Source: Olsenella profusa (GTDB lineage Bacteria > Actinomycetota > Coriobacteriia > Coriobacteriales > Atopobiaceae). From it: a stretch of DNA of 64,000 bases. The position numbers were made by a program, and so were the translations under genes. Of the stretch, positions 52,344-60,887 are shown one piece after another; position 1 is the first letter of the stretch, and every line of letters begins with the position of its first letter. The notes under the pieces are model-generated. The model did not search any database. It was not told the DNA's origin and saw only the letters and a program-made list of their open reading frames with translations. The stretch spans positions 1-64,000 of the forward strand of contig NZ_JACSNQ010000007.1 in assembly GCF_016900315.1 (NCBI RefSeq). The letters are read 5' to 3'.

Positions 52344-53526
52344 CGAGAAGCGCCTCCACTCCAGGAAGGGCCTTGCCCTCGACGAGCTCCATCGAGGCGC
52401 CGCCGCCGGTGGAGATCCAGCTCATCTTGTCGGCCAGACCGAACTTGTTGATGGCGGCCACGGAGTCGCCGCCGCCGATGATCGAGGTGCAGTCGGAGTC
52501 GGCCACGGCGCGGGCGACGGCCTCGGTGCCGGCAGCGAACTGGTCCATCTCGAAGACGCCCATCGGGCCGTTCCAGAAGACGGTCTTGGCGCCCTTGATG
52601 GCCTCGGCGTAGAGCTCGCGGGTCTTGGGGCCGATGTCCATGCCCATGCGGTCGTCGGGGATCTTGTCGGAGTCGACGACCTCGCCCACGGCGTCCTCGC
52701 CGAAGTGGTCGGCGACGACGTTGTCGATCGGGAGCAGGATCTTGACGCCCTTGTCCTCGGCCTTCTTGAGCATCTCGCCGGCGCGCTCGACCCAGTCCTC
52801 CTCCTTGAGGGAGGTGCCCACGGTGTAGCCCTGGGCGAGGAAGAAGGTGTAGGCCATGCCGCCGCCGATGATCAGGGTGTCGGCGGAGTCGATCAGGTGG
52901 TCAAGCACGCCGATCTTGGAGGACACCTTGGAGCCGCCGACGATGGCGACGAACGGGCGCTCCGGCTCGGCGAAGATGGAGGTCAGGGTGTCGACCTCCT
53001 TCTCCAGCAGGAAGCCGGCGTAGGCGGGCAGGTACTGGGCGGGGCCCACCACGGAGCCCTGGGCGCGGTGCGCGGTGCCGAAGGCGTCGAGCACGAAGAC
53101 GTCGCCGTAGGAGGCGAGGATCTTGGCGATCTCGGGGTCGTTCTTCTTCTCGCGCTTGTCGAAGCGGACGTTCTCGAGGACGAGGATGTCGCCCGGCTCG
53201 AGGGCGTCGACGGCGGCCTTGGCCTTCTCGCCGTAGGTGTCATCGACGAACTTCACGTCATAGCCGGTGAGCTCGGCGAGCTTGTCGGCAGCCGGCTTGA
53301 GCGAGAGCTCGGGCTCCGGGCCGTCGCCCTTGGGGCGGCCGAGGTGGCTCATCAGGATGGTCTTGGCGTTGTGCTCCTTGAGGTACTTGATGGTGGGGAT
53401 GGCGGCGCGCACGCGCGTGTCGTCGGTCACGACGCCGTCCTTCAGGGGCACGTTGAAGTCAACGCGCATGAGGACGCGCTTGCCGTCGACGTCGGCGTCG
53501 CGGACGGTCTTCTTGGTGAAAGCCAT
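52336..53526 (-). CDS. pgk: Phosphoglycerate kinase
   Basis: A 396-aa enzyme with RVDFNVPLKDG, MSHLGRPKG, FGTAHRAQGS and, near the C-terminus, GGGDSVAAINKFGL and STGGGASMELVEGKALPGV. In the middle, KVSSKIGVLDHL and GGGMAYTFFLAQGY are the usual nucleotide-side motifs. Length is normal. Lies between gap and tpiA. A hairpin in the gap-pgk interval may adjust the gene dosage of the transcript. Confidence 0.98.
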   Translation of the reverse strand: MAFTKKTVRDADVDGKRVLMRVDFNVPLKDGVVTDDTRVRAAIPTIKYLKEHNAKTILMSHLGRPKGDGPEPELSLKPAADKLAELTGYDVKFVDDTYGEKAKAAVDALEPGDILVLENVRFDKREKKNDPEIAKILASYGDVFVLDAFGTAHRAQGSVVGPAQYLPAYAGFLLEKEVDTLTSIFAEPERPFVAIVGGSKVSSKIGVLDHLIDSADTLIIGGGMAYTFFLAQGYTVGTSLKEEDWVERAGEMLKKAEDKGVKILLPIDNVVADHFGEDAVGEVVDSDKIPDDRMGMDIGPKTRELYAEAIKGAKTVFWNGPMGVFEMDQFAAGTEAVARAVADSDCTSIIGGGDSVAAINKFGLADKMSWISTGGGASMELVEGKALPGVEALLDA

Positions 53527-53561
53527 GCTTCACTCCTTGCGACTTGCGGGTACCTTACGAA

Positions 53562-53604
53562 AAGGGGCGCGGCCGCGGCCCTGTGAGCTGCGACCGCACC
53601 CCTT
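53562..53604 (-). terminator. Attenuating hairpin between gap and pgk
   Basis: On the minus strand AAGGGGTGCGG and CCGCGCCCCTT pair around a 21-base loop and are followed by TTTTCG, 36 bases before pgk. Probably a partial terminator that makes gap mRNA more abundant. Confidence 0.6.
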
Positions 53605-53629
53605 GCGAAAAGCTGATGCGAAGCTGAGG

Positions 53630-54655
53630 CTACGCGACGAACTTCTCGAAGTACTTGATGGTGCGGACCATCTGGGAGGTGTAGGAGTTCTCGTTGTCGT
53701 ACCAAGAGGTGACCTGAACGAGGCTCTGGCCGTTGCCGAGGTCCTGGACCATGGTCTGGGTGGCGTCGAAGATCGAGCCGTGGGTCTCGCCGACGATGTC
53801 GCGGGACACGATCTCGTCCTCGTTGTAGCCGAAGGTCTCGGGGATGGTCTCGGCGTAGGCCTTCATGGCAGCGTTGACCTCGTCGACGGTGACGGTCTTG
53901 TCAACGACGCAGTAGAGGTTGGTCAGCGAGCCGGTCGGCGTCGGGACGCGCTGGGCAGCGCCGATGAGCTTGCCGTTGAGCTCGGGGAGCACCAGGCCGA
54001 TGGCCTTGGCGGCGCCGGTGGAGTTGGGGACGATGTTCTCGGAGCAGGCGCGGGAACGACGCTTGTTGCCCTTGCGCTGCGGGCCGTCGAGCGGCATCTG
54101 GTCGCCGGTGAAGGCGTGGATGGTGGTCATGATGCCGGAGACGATCGGGGCGAAGTCGTTGAGGCCCTTGGCCATCGGGGCGAGGCAGTTGGTGGTGCAG
54201 GAGGCCGCGGAGATGATGTTGTCATCGGCGGTCAGCGTCTCGTGGTTGACGTTGTAGACGATCGTGGGAAGGTCGTTGCCCGCGGGAGCGGAGATGACGA
54301 CCTTCTTGGCGCCGGCGTTGATGTGCGCCTGGGCCTTGGCCTTGGAGGTGTAGAAGCCGGTGCACTCGAGGACGACGTCCACGCCGAGCTCGCCCCAGGG
54401 GAGGTTGTTGGCGTCGGCCTCCTTGTAGATGGTGATCTTCTTGCCGTCGACGGTGATGGAGTCCTCGTCGGAGGTCACCTCGTGGTCACGGCCGTAGTTG
54501 CCCTGCGTGGAGTCGTACTTCAGGAGGTACGCGAGCATGTCGGGGGAGGTGAGGTCGTTGATGGCGACGATCTCGGTGCCCTCGTGCGCGAACATCTGAC
54601 GGAACGCCAGACGGCCGATGCGACCAAAGCCGTTGATAGCAACCTTTACTGCCAT
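53630..54655 (-). CDS. gap: Glyceraldehyde-3-phosphate dehydrogenase
   Basis: A 341-aa enzyme: [14 protein letters not shown] (NAD-binding), [13 protein letters not shown] with the catalytic Cys, and [13 protein letters not shown]. Residues [20 protein letters not shown] are typical of NAD-dependent GapA. ATG at 54655 preceded by GAAAGGAGAAAG. First gene of the gap-pgk-tpiA run; its promoter should lie in 54656-54800, which has no gene. Confidence 0.98.
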   Translation of the reverse strand: MAVKVAINGFGRIGRLAFRQMFAHEGTEIVAINDLTSPDMLAYLLKYDSTQGNYGRDHEVTSDEDSITVDGKKITIYKEADANNLPWGELGVDVVLECTGFYTSKAKAQAHINAGAKKVVISAPAGNDLPTIVYNVNHETLTADDNIISAASCTTNCLAPMAKGLNDFAPIVSGIMTTIHAFTGDQMPLDGPQRKGNKRRSRACSENIVPNSTGAAKAIGLVLPELNGKLIGAAQRVPTPTGSLTNLYCVVDKTVTVDEVNAAMKAYAETIPETFGYNEDEIVSRDIVGETHGSIFDATQTMVQDLGNGQSLVQVTSWYDNENSYTSQMVRTIKYFEKFVA

Positions 54656-54935
54656 GCTTTCTCCTTTCACGGTGCCACCGGGGTCCTTCCCCGGCGAACC
54701 AAGCACAGGGCACACTGCCCTAACCGTCTGATAGTGTACCCCAGACGCGCGCGCGTGAAGCACGTAATCCTGAAACAGGCGGGGGAAATTTGAGCCGGGC
54801 GCGCTCAGGTGTGGGAGGGGCGGGGTTCCACCTGCCGCCGGACAGGCCTGCGGCCCCCTCGGCGCCGCGGCGTGCGCCCGTCCCCGGCGCCACGGTCCTG
54901 TCCCGTGGCAGGTGCCTGTCCCCCAGAGACCGCGG

Positions 54936-55880
54936 TCAGCGCCCCTGGTTCTTCTCGGCCTCCGCGACGAGCTCCTCGAGGCGCAGGACCCGGTGGTACA
55001 TGGCGGACTTCGAGGCGGGCGGGTCGAGCTCCTCCCCAAGCGCGGCGAGGCTGAGCTCGGGGTGGGCGCGGCGGGCCTGGCAGAACGCGCGCAGGGCCGG
55101 CGGCAGCGAGGCTAGGCCGACCTCGCGCTCCGCCCGGTCGATGAGGTCGAGCTGCGCGGCGGCGGCCCCCGTGGAGCGGGCCTGGTTGGCCATCTCGGCG
55201 TTGACGCGGCGGTTGACGTCGTTCTTGACGGACTTCTTGGCCCGCGCCACCTCCACGACGCGCGCCATCCGCCCCGCCCCCATCGCGCGCAGCAGGGCGA
55301 TGACGTCATCGTAGCTCTTGAGGTAGATGGCAAAGGCGCCGCGGCGGCGGTTGAGGCGCGCCGAGACCCCGAACGACCCCACGAGCTCTACGAGGCCGCG
55401 GGCGAAGTCCTCCCCCGTCACGGCAATCTCCAGGTGGAAGTCCCCGCGCGGGTCCGCGATGAAGCCGCCGGCCATGAAGGCGCCGCGCACGAAGGCCTCC
55501 CGCGCCGGGCGGGTCGAGAGCAGCGCCGCGGGCACCCCGGTGGCAAGCCCGCGGCCCGGGACCAAGATCCCCAGCCTCACGAGGTCGGCGGCCAGCTCGT
55601 CCTGCTCGGGCATCTCTATGAGGTAGTTGCGGGTCTTGTGCAGCACCGAGCGCCGCACGGTGAGCGAGGTGTCAAGGTCAAAGATCTTGTGCGTGAGCTT
55701 GATGACGGTGCGCGCCACCGCGCCCGTCTCCGTGGCGATGCGGACCGAGTAGCGCCCCGACCCCCGGAAGGAAAGCGTGCCGCACACGCGGATGAGGGCC
55801 GAGAGCTGGGCGAGCTCGGCTTCGGCGGTGGGCGCCTCCACGCGGGAGAGCTCGTCTTTGACCTCCGCGGTGAAGGACAT
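54936..55880 (-). CDS. whiA: Sporulation/cell-division regulator WhiA
   Basis: A 314-aa protein with an N-terminal LAGLIDADG-like domain ([13 protein letters not shown] start, [23 protein letters not shown]) and a C-terminal helix-turn-helix ([33 protein letters not shown]). It begins one base after the rapZ stop, so the two are co-expressed. WhiA is a conserved DNA-binding protein of Gram-positives that affects division and nucleoid separation. The final codons AEKNQ contain a GTTCTTCTC motif (54948-54956). yvcK, usually between rapZ and whiA, is absent here. Confidence 0.95.
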   Translation of the reverse strand: MSFTAEVKDELSRVEAPTAEAELAQLSALIRVCGTLSFRGSGRYSVRIATETGAVARTVIKLTHKIFDLDTSLTVRRSVLHKTRNYLIEMPEQDELAADLVRLGILVPGRGLATGVPAALLSTRPAREAFVRGAFMAGGFIADPRGDFHLEIAVTGEDFARGLVELVGSFGVSARLNRRRGAFAIYLKSYDDVIALLRAMGAGRMARVVEVARAKKSVKNDVNRRVNAEMANQARSTGAAAAQLDLIDRAEREVGLASLPPALRAFCQARRAHPELSLAALGEELDPPASKSAMYHRVLRLEELVAEAEKNQGR

Positions 55881-55881
55881 G

Positions 55882-56808
55882 CTAGCTCGTCCTCACGTTG
55901 GCGAGCGCGAGGTCGCGGTGCGAGAGGCTCACGTGGTAGCCGCCTCGCTCCAGGTAGGCGGCCGTGGCGGCGGCGATGGCGACGCTGCGGTGCTGGCCGC
56001 CCGTGCAGCCCACCGCGATGGAGAGGTGGCTCTTGCCCTCGGCCACGTAGCCCGGCATTGCCACGTCGAGCAGGCGGTACCACGCGTCGAGGAACTGCTC
56101 GGTGGTGGGGTTGCCCAGGACGAAGTCGCGCACCAGGGGGTCGTTGCCGGTCAGGGTGCGCATCTCGGGGTCGTAGAAGGGGTTGGGCAGGAAGCGCACG
56201 TCGATCATGAGGTCCGCCTCCACCGGCATGCCGTGCTTGAAGCCAAAGGAGAAGACGCTGACCTCCATGAGCTGCTGGTCGGTGAGCTCGGAGAAGGCGC
56301 GGCGCAGGCGGGAGCGCAGGTCCTTCGTGCGCAGGTGGCTTGTGTCGATGACGAGGTCGGCCGTGTCGCGGACGCCCTCGAGCTGCGAGCGCTCGCGGGC
56401 GATGGCTGAGGCCACCGACTCCCCCGGCGCGGCGAGCGGGTGGCGGCGGCGGTTCTCGTCGTAGCGACGGATGAGGATCTCGTCAGAGGTGTCGAGGAAG
56501 ACCACCTTGACCGAGATCTCGTGCTCGCGCAGCTGGGTCACGGAGTCGGAGAACTCGTCGAAGAGCCCCTGGGAGCGCAGGTCGCAGGTCACGGCGAGGT
56601 GACGCCCCACGCCGGTGTTGATGCCCACGAGCTCGGCCAGCTGGAGCAGGAGGCGCGGCGGCAGGTTGTCGATGCAGAAGTAGCCCATGTCCTCGAAGAC
56701 GTGCAGGGCCTGCGTCCGCCCCGAGCCGCTCATGCCCGTGATCACCACGACGTCGGGAACGCGCGCGGCGCTCTCGGCGGCGCGCATCTGCTGCCCGGCC
56801 TGCTCCAT
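55882..56808 (-). CDS. rapZ: RNase adapter RapZ (YvcJ)
   Basis: A 308-aa P-loop protein: ITGMSGSGRTQALHVFEDMGYFCIDNLPPRLL at the N-terminus (Walker A with Arg in the usual Lys position, as in other actinobacterial members), FLDTSDEILIRRYDENRRRHPL, and the C-terminal RapZ core FGFKHGMPVEADLMIDVRFLPNP and IAVGCTGGQHRSVAIA. ATG at 56808. In proteobacteria RapZ controls glucosamine-6-phosphate synthase via small RNAs; in Gram-positives the role is less clear but nucleotide binding is shared. Downstream of an intergenic GAGAAGGAC motif (56862-56870). Confidence 0.95.
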   Translation of the reverse strand: MEQAGQQMRAAESAARVPDVVVITGMSGSGRTQALHVFEDMGYFCIDNLPPRLLLQLAELVGINTGVGRHLAVTCDLRSQGLFDEFSDSVTQLREHEISVKVVFLDTSDEILIRRYDENRRRHPLAAPGESVASAIARERSQLEGVRDTADLVIDTSHLRTKDLRSRLRRAFSELTDQQLMEVSVFSFGFKHGMPVEADLMIDVRFLPNPFYDPEMRTLTGNDPLVRDFVLGNPTTEQFLDAWYRLLDVAMPGYVAEGKSHLSIAVGCTGGQHRSVAIAAATAAYLERGGYHVSLSHRDLALANVRTS

Positions 56809-56936
56809 TGCGACCCCTTTCTCCGATGTGTTCAGGATACCCCAGCCAATAAGCCCGTGGCGAGAAGGACCACGGGGTGTGAGGCCGCGCCCTCGGGGTA
56901 GACGAACACGCCCCAGGGCAGGGCCGCACCCCGGTC

Positions 56937-57836
56937 TCAGGACGCGAGCAGCGCCTCCACCTCGGCGCGCGTGGCCAGGCCCTCCGAGAACGCGCTCGCA
57001 GAGCCGGTCGCCAGCGCCATGCGGAAGGCGGCCTCGTAGCTGCCCGTCTCGGCGAGGCCGGCCAGAAAGCCCGCAACGGCGGAGTCGCCGGCGCCCACGG
57101 AGTTGACCACCGTACCGCGCGCCGCCGGGTGCTCGAGGACCTCGCCCGTCTCGGCCACGAGGACGCCGCCCTCCCCCGCCATCGAGACGAGCACGTTGGC
57201 CGCGCCCAGCTCCTGCAGGCGCCACGCGTAGGGGACGACCTCGTCGCGGCGGCTCAGCGTGACGCCGAAGATGTCGCCGAGCTCGTGGTTGTTGGGCTTC
57301 ACGAGGAAGGGGTGCAGGGGCAGGGCGCGCGTGAGGAGGTCGCGCTCGGCGTCCACCACCACGCGTACGCCACGGCCGGCCACGCGCCGCATGAGGCGTT
57401 CGTACATGTCCGGGGGCAGGCACGCCGGCACCGAGCCGGAGACCACGAGCGTGTCCCCCGCCCCGAGCGCGTCCAGGCGGGAGAGAAGCGCCTCCACGTC
57501 GGCGGGCGTGATGGTCGGCCCCTGGCCGTTGAGCTCGGTCTCCTCGGCGCTCTTGACCTTGACGTTGACGCGCGTCATGCCCTCGGCCACGTGGATGAAG
57601 TCGCAGTCCACGCCGGCCGCGGCGCACAGGCGGCAGAGCTCGGCGCCCGTGAAGCCGGCGACGAAGCCCAGCGCGCGGCTCGCGTGCCCGAGGTTGCCGA
57701 GCACGATCGAGACGTTCACGCCCTTGCCGCCTGGCAGGATCTTCTCGTAGGTGGTGCGGTTGATGGCGCCGAGGCGCATGCCGTCCACGCGGACGACGTA
57801 GTCGAGCGACGGGTTGAACGTGACGGTGTAGATCAT
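56937..57836 (-). CDS. PfkB-family 1-phosphofructokinase / tagatose-6-phosphate kinase-like
   Basis: A 299-aa sugar-phosphate kinase: MIYTVTFNPSLDYVV start and LPGGKGVNVSIVLGNLG (both typical of FruK/LacC), and the C-terminal NSVGAGDSAVAGFLAG with the catalytic Asp. Its ATG overlaps the stop of a Gfo/Idh oxidoreductase, so the two act in one pathway. Near the sialic acid genes it might handle a ketohexose phosphate made downstream, but this is inference. Confidence 0.88.
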   Translation of the reverse strand: MIYTVTFNPSLDYVVRVDGMRLGAINRTTYEKILPGGKGVNVSIVLGNLGHASRALGFVAGFTGAELCRLCAAAGVDCDFIHVAEGMTRVNVKVKSAEETELNGQGPTITPADVEALLSRLDALGAGDTLVVSGSVPACLPPDMYERLMRRVAGRGVRVVVDAERDLLTRALPLHPFLVKPNNHELGDIFGVTLSRRDEVVPYAWRLQELGAANVLVSMAGEGGVLVAETGEVLEHPAARGTVVNSVGAGDSAVAGFLAGLAETGSYEAAFRMALATGSASAFSEGLATRAEVEALLAS

Positions 57837-58954
57837 CGGGACGTCCCCTCGCGCGGGACGCCCGGCGCGCTCTCCTCGGGGTAGGTGACGCCCCAGTCCA
57901 CGCGCAGGCGGGTCATGAGCTCCATGACGTCGGAGACGTAGCCGATGAGGGCGCGCTTGGACTCGTCGCCGGCCACGGCGGCCTCGAGGTCGGCCATCTC
58001 GTAGCAGAGCGCGTAGCCCTCCTCGCCGGCGCGCACCTCCTCGCGCGCGCCGTCGGCGGTCCACACGATGGTGGCGTGGTCGGCGCGCGGGTAGTCCATG
58101 ACCTCCACATAGCACTTGTCGAAGGAGAGCACGGCGCGCTTGGGCTGCTTGGAGTGGAGCGTCAGGGAGACGACGCCGAGCTGGCCCTCCGCGTTTCTCG
58201 CCACGATGCCGCCAGCCACGTCGACGCCCGTCTCGCAGAGGTTGCCAAGAGAGACCACCTCGGTGGGCTGGGACGCCATGAACAGGCGCATGAGGCTGAG
58301 CGCGTAGACGCCGATGTCGAGCATCGCACCGCCGGCCAGGCGCAGGTTGTAGAAGCGGTTGGTGAGATCGCCGTACTCCTTGTAGGAGCCGAAGTTGAGC
58401 TGGGCCAGGTTCATCCGGCCGAACTCGCCCGCTTCGGCGCGGCGCAGGAGCTCCTGGTAGAGTGGCATGTGCAGGATCGTCGTGGCGTCCATGAGCACCA
58501 CGCCGTGCGCGTCGGCGATGGCACGGGCCTCGTCGAGCTCGGCGGAGCTGAGCGTGATGGACTTCTCGCAGAGGACGTGCTTGCCGGCGGCGAGGGCCGC
58601 GCGCAGGTAGGTGATGTGGGTGTTGTGCGGCGTGGTGATGTAGACGGCGTCGACCTCGGGGTCGGCGTAGAGCTCCTCGAAGGAGTCGTAGACGCGCTCC
58701 ACGCCGTACTTCTCGGCAAAGGCGACGGCCTTCTCGTGGGTGCGGTTGGCCACGCCGTGGAGGCGCCGGCCCGCCAGGGCGAGCGAGGCGGCCATCTGGT
58801 TGGCGATGACGCCGCAGCCGATGACGGCCCACCTGAGCCTCGGAGCGCGGAATACCTCCTCCGGGAAGGGCTGGCCCTGGACGGCGGCGAAGGCCGCGGT
58901 GGCGGCGGCCGCGGAGTCGAGCGGGGCGGCGGTGCTCGGGGTGGTGTCTGCCAT
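57833..58954 (-). CDS. Gfo/Idh/MocA-family NAD(P)-dependent oxidoreductase
   Basis: A 373-aa enzyme. After a ~38-residue Ala-rich leader, the Rossmann motif is WAVIGCGVIANQMAASL; the catalytic Lys lies in HVLCEKSITL and the substrate loop reads GGAMLDIGVYALSLMRLF. It overlaps the PfkB gene and lies 201 bases after the end of nanE in the same direction. Some members of this family (RgNanOx/YjhC) convert 2,7-anhydro-N-acetylneuraminate to N-acetylneuraminate, which would fit the neighbourhood; sugar-acid or inositol oxidation are alternatives. Confidence 0.85.
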   Translation of the reverse strand: MADTTPSTAAPLDSAAAATAAFAAVQGQPFPEEVFRAPRLRWAVIGCGVIANQMAASLALAGRRLHGVANRTHEKAVAFAEKYGVERVYDSFEELYADPEVDAVYITTPHNTHITYLRAALAAGKHVLCEKSITLSSAELDEARAIADAHGVVLMDATTILHMPLYQELLRRAEAGEFGRMNLAQLNFGSYKEYGDLTNRFYNLRLAGGAMLDIGVYALSLMRLFMASQPTEVVSLGNLCETGVDVAGGIVARNAEGQLGVVSLTLHSKQPKRAVLSFDKCYVEVMDYPRADHATIVWTADGAREEVRAGEEGYALCYEMADLEAAVAGDESKRALIGYVSDVMELMTRLRVDWGVTYPEESAPGVPREGTSR

Positions 58955-59155
58955 GGGGGTCTCCCTTTCTCCTCGTTTCCTGGCTCACCATTGTTGCGCA
59001 AGCGGGCGGCCCGGGCTATGCCGGGCGGCAAATTCGCGGGAGCCGGGCGACGCCCCGGAGGTGCGCCCTTGCCGTACCCTGACGGCGGCGAGAAGAACGC
59101 GGGGCCGCGGCAGACGCCGTGACCCCGCGCGGGTGACGTGCGATGGGTGGCGCCC

Positions 59156-59842
59156 CTACTTGAGCGCGTCGACGAACCAGCTGGTGATGCTCGTGGGGTG
59201 CGTGATGGCGGTGCCGGACACCACGGCCCAGGCGCCTGCGTCCAGGGCGGCGCGCGCGTCGGCCGGGGTGTGGACGTGGCCCTCGCAGATGATGGCAGCG
59301 TCCGGGAACTCGCTCACGGCCTGCCTGAGGATCGGGAGGTCCGGGCCGTCGTCCATCGTGGTGTCGATGGCGGGCTTGTTGTGCGAGAGCGTGGTGGACA
59401 CGAGGTCGCAGCCGGCGGCCACGCCCCGGCGGATGTCCTCGATGGTCATGCAGTCGGCCATGACGAGGACGTCGCTCTGGGCGCGGATGGCCTCGACCGT
59501 CTCCTCGAAGGTGCGGCCGTCCGGGCGCGGGCGGTCGGTGGCGTCAAGGGCCACCACGTCGGCGCCAGCGTTCACGCACGCCAGCGCGTGGCGCAGCGTG
59601 GGCGTGATGTAGACGCCCTCGTGGCCCTCCTTCCACAGGCCGATCACGGGGATCTCCACGCGGCCCTTGATGGCGGCGATGTCGGAGAGCCCCTGGCAGC
59701 GGATGGCGGCCGCGCCGCCGAGCTCGCAGGCGCGGGCCATCTGGGCCATGGTCTCCGGGTGGCGAAGGGGCTCGCCCGGATAGGCCTGGACGCTCACGAT
59801 GAGCTTCCCACGCAGGGACTCCACGAGCGGGTGATGTGACAT
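59156..59842 (-). CDS. nanE: N-acetylmannosamine-6-phosphate 2-epimerase
   Basis: A 228-aa TIM barrel: GKLIVSVQAYPGEPLRHPETM, AIRCQGLSDI, VIGLWKEGHEGVYITPT, VVALDATDRPRPDG and CDLVSTTLS are NanE signatures; MADCMTIEDIRRG contains the catalytic region. Converts ManNAc-6-P to GlcNAc-6-P. Separated from nanK by twin palindromes. Both the next steps (NagA, NagB) are encoded outside the window. Confidence 0.93.
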   Translation of the reverse strand: MSHHPLVESLRGKLIVSVQAYPGEPLRHPETMAQMARACELGGAAAIRCQGLSDIAAIKGRVEIPVIGLWKEGHEGVYITPTLRHALACVNAGADVVALDATDRPRPDGRTFEETVEAIRAQSDVLVMADCMTIEDIRRGVAAGCDLVSTTLSHNKPAIDTTMDDGPDLPILRQAVSEFPDAAIICEGHVHTPADARAALDAGAWAVVSGTAITHPTSITSWFVDALK

Positions 59843-59856
59843 CTCTCCTCCTTGAC

Positions 59857-59924
59857 GAGACAAAGGGACAGTCCCTTTGCCTCATGGAACGTTGAACGAG
59901 ATGAAGGGACCGTCCCTTCGTCTC
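59857..59924. repeat. Twin REP-like palindromes between nanK and nanE
   Basis: Two copies of the same palindromic element: GAGACAAAGGGACAGTCC... at 59857-59883 and GAGATGAAGGGACCGTCC... at 59898-59924, each with arms of about 13 bases. The second overlaps the nanK stop codon. They resemble AAGGGACNGTCCCTT elements commonly mobilised by RAYT-type transposases in other bacteria; none is encoded here. Confidence 0.85.
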
Positions 59925-60879
59925 AGGCGATCTCGGCGTAGCCGGAGCTGACGAAGTTCTCCGCGGCGCCGATGAGCGGGGCGTCCCCGCCGAGCTCGCC
60001 GTCCACGACGGGCGTGGCGGCAACCGGCGGCATGGCCTGGCCGCGGAAGGCCTCGGCCAGGGCGTCCGACCAGGCGGGGCCGCACTGGGCCACCGACCCG
60101 GAGAGGATCACGCAGTCCGGGTCGAGCATGTTGCACATGGACCCCAGCACCTCGCCGAGGGCGCGGCCCGCGCGGGCCTCCGCGGCCTGCGCGGCGGCGT
60201 CCCCCGCGGCGGCGCGGCGGTCGATCTCCGCGCCGTCCATCGGCGCTCCGTCGGCCTGCGTGGCGTCGCCGCCCAGGCGCACGTACTCCTCGATGATGCC
60301 CGGGCCGGCGGCGACGGGCTCGAGGTGCCCCGTGGCCCCGCAGCTGCACGGCACGCCCGCGGCGGCCGGGCAGCAGACGTGGCCGATGTGGCCCGCCTCG
60401 TCGTGGGCGCCGAGCATGATCTGCCCGCGCTCCACGAAGGCGCCGCCGATGCCGGTGCCCACGGCCACCACCAGGCAGCTCTTGGCGTCGCGGCCGCCGC
60501 CCCAGCGCGCCTCGCCGAGGGCGTGGGCGTGGACGTCGTTCAGGACGCGGCACGGCAGGCCCGTCGCGGCCGTGACCTCGGCGCCGAGGTGGGTGCCGCC
60601 CCAGCCGGGCATGAGCTCGTTGGCAAAGGTGATGTCGCCGTTTCGGGGGTTCACCACGCCGGCGGAGGAGATCCCCACGCCGCAGGGCGCCTCGTCGGCG
60701 CGCTCGATGGCGGCCTTGACCTGCTCCAGCACCGTGGCAAGCACGTGCTCGCCGCCGGCCATGGCGTCCGTGGGGACCTTCTCGACCTTGGAGATGACGG
60801 GCTTCTCGCCGCCCAGGGTGACGAGCCCGCACGCGATCTTGGTGCCGCCGACGTCGACGGCGACGATGGTCTGGCTCAT
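59923..60879 (-). CDS. nanK: ROK-family sugar kinase, probably N-acetylmannosamine kinase
   Basis: A 318-aa ROK kinase: AVDVGGTKIACGLV (phosphate loop), VAVGTGIGGAFV (second phosphate loop), and the zinc region GHIGHVCCPAAAGVPCSCGATGHLE. The third Cys of the usual CXCGXXGC is His here. The position between nanA and nanE indicates phosphorylation of ManNAc; a glucokinase is the alternative on sequence alone. Starts 9 bases after the nanA stop. Confidence 0.88.
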   Translation of the reverse strand: MSQTIVAVDVGGTKIACGLVTLGGEKPVISKVEKVPTDAMAGGEHVLATVLEQVKAAIERADEAPCGVGISSAGVVNPRNGDITFANELMPGWGGTHLGAEVTAATGLPCRVLNDVHAHALGEARWGGGRDAKSCLVVAVGTGIGGAFVERGQIMLGAHDEAGHIGHVCCPAAAGVPCSCGATGHLEPVAAGPGIIEEYVRLGGDATQADGAPMDGAEIDRRAAAGDAAAQAAEARAGRALGEVLGSMCNMLDPDCVILSGSVAQCGPAWSDALAEAFRGQAMPPVAATPVVDGELGGDAPLIGAAENFVSSGYAEIA

Positions 60880-60887
60880 GACGACTC

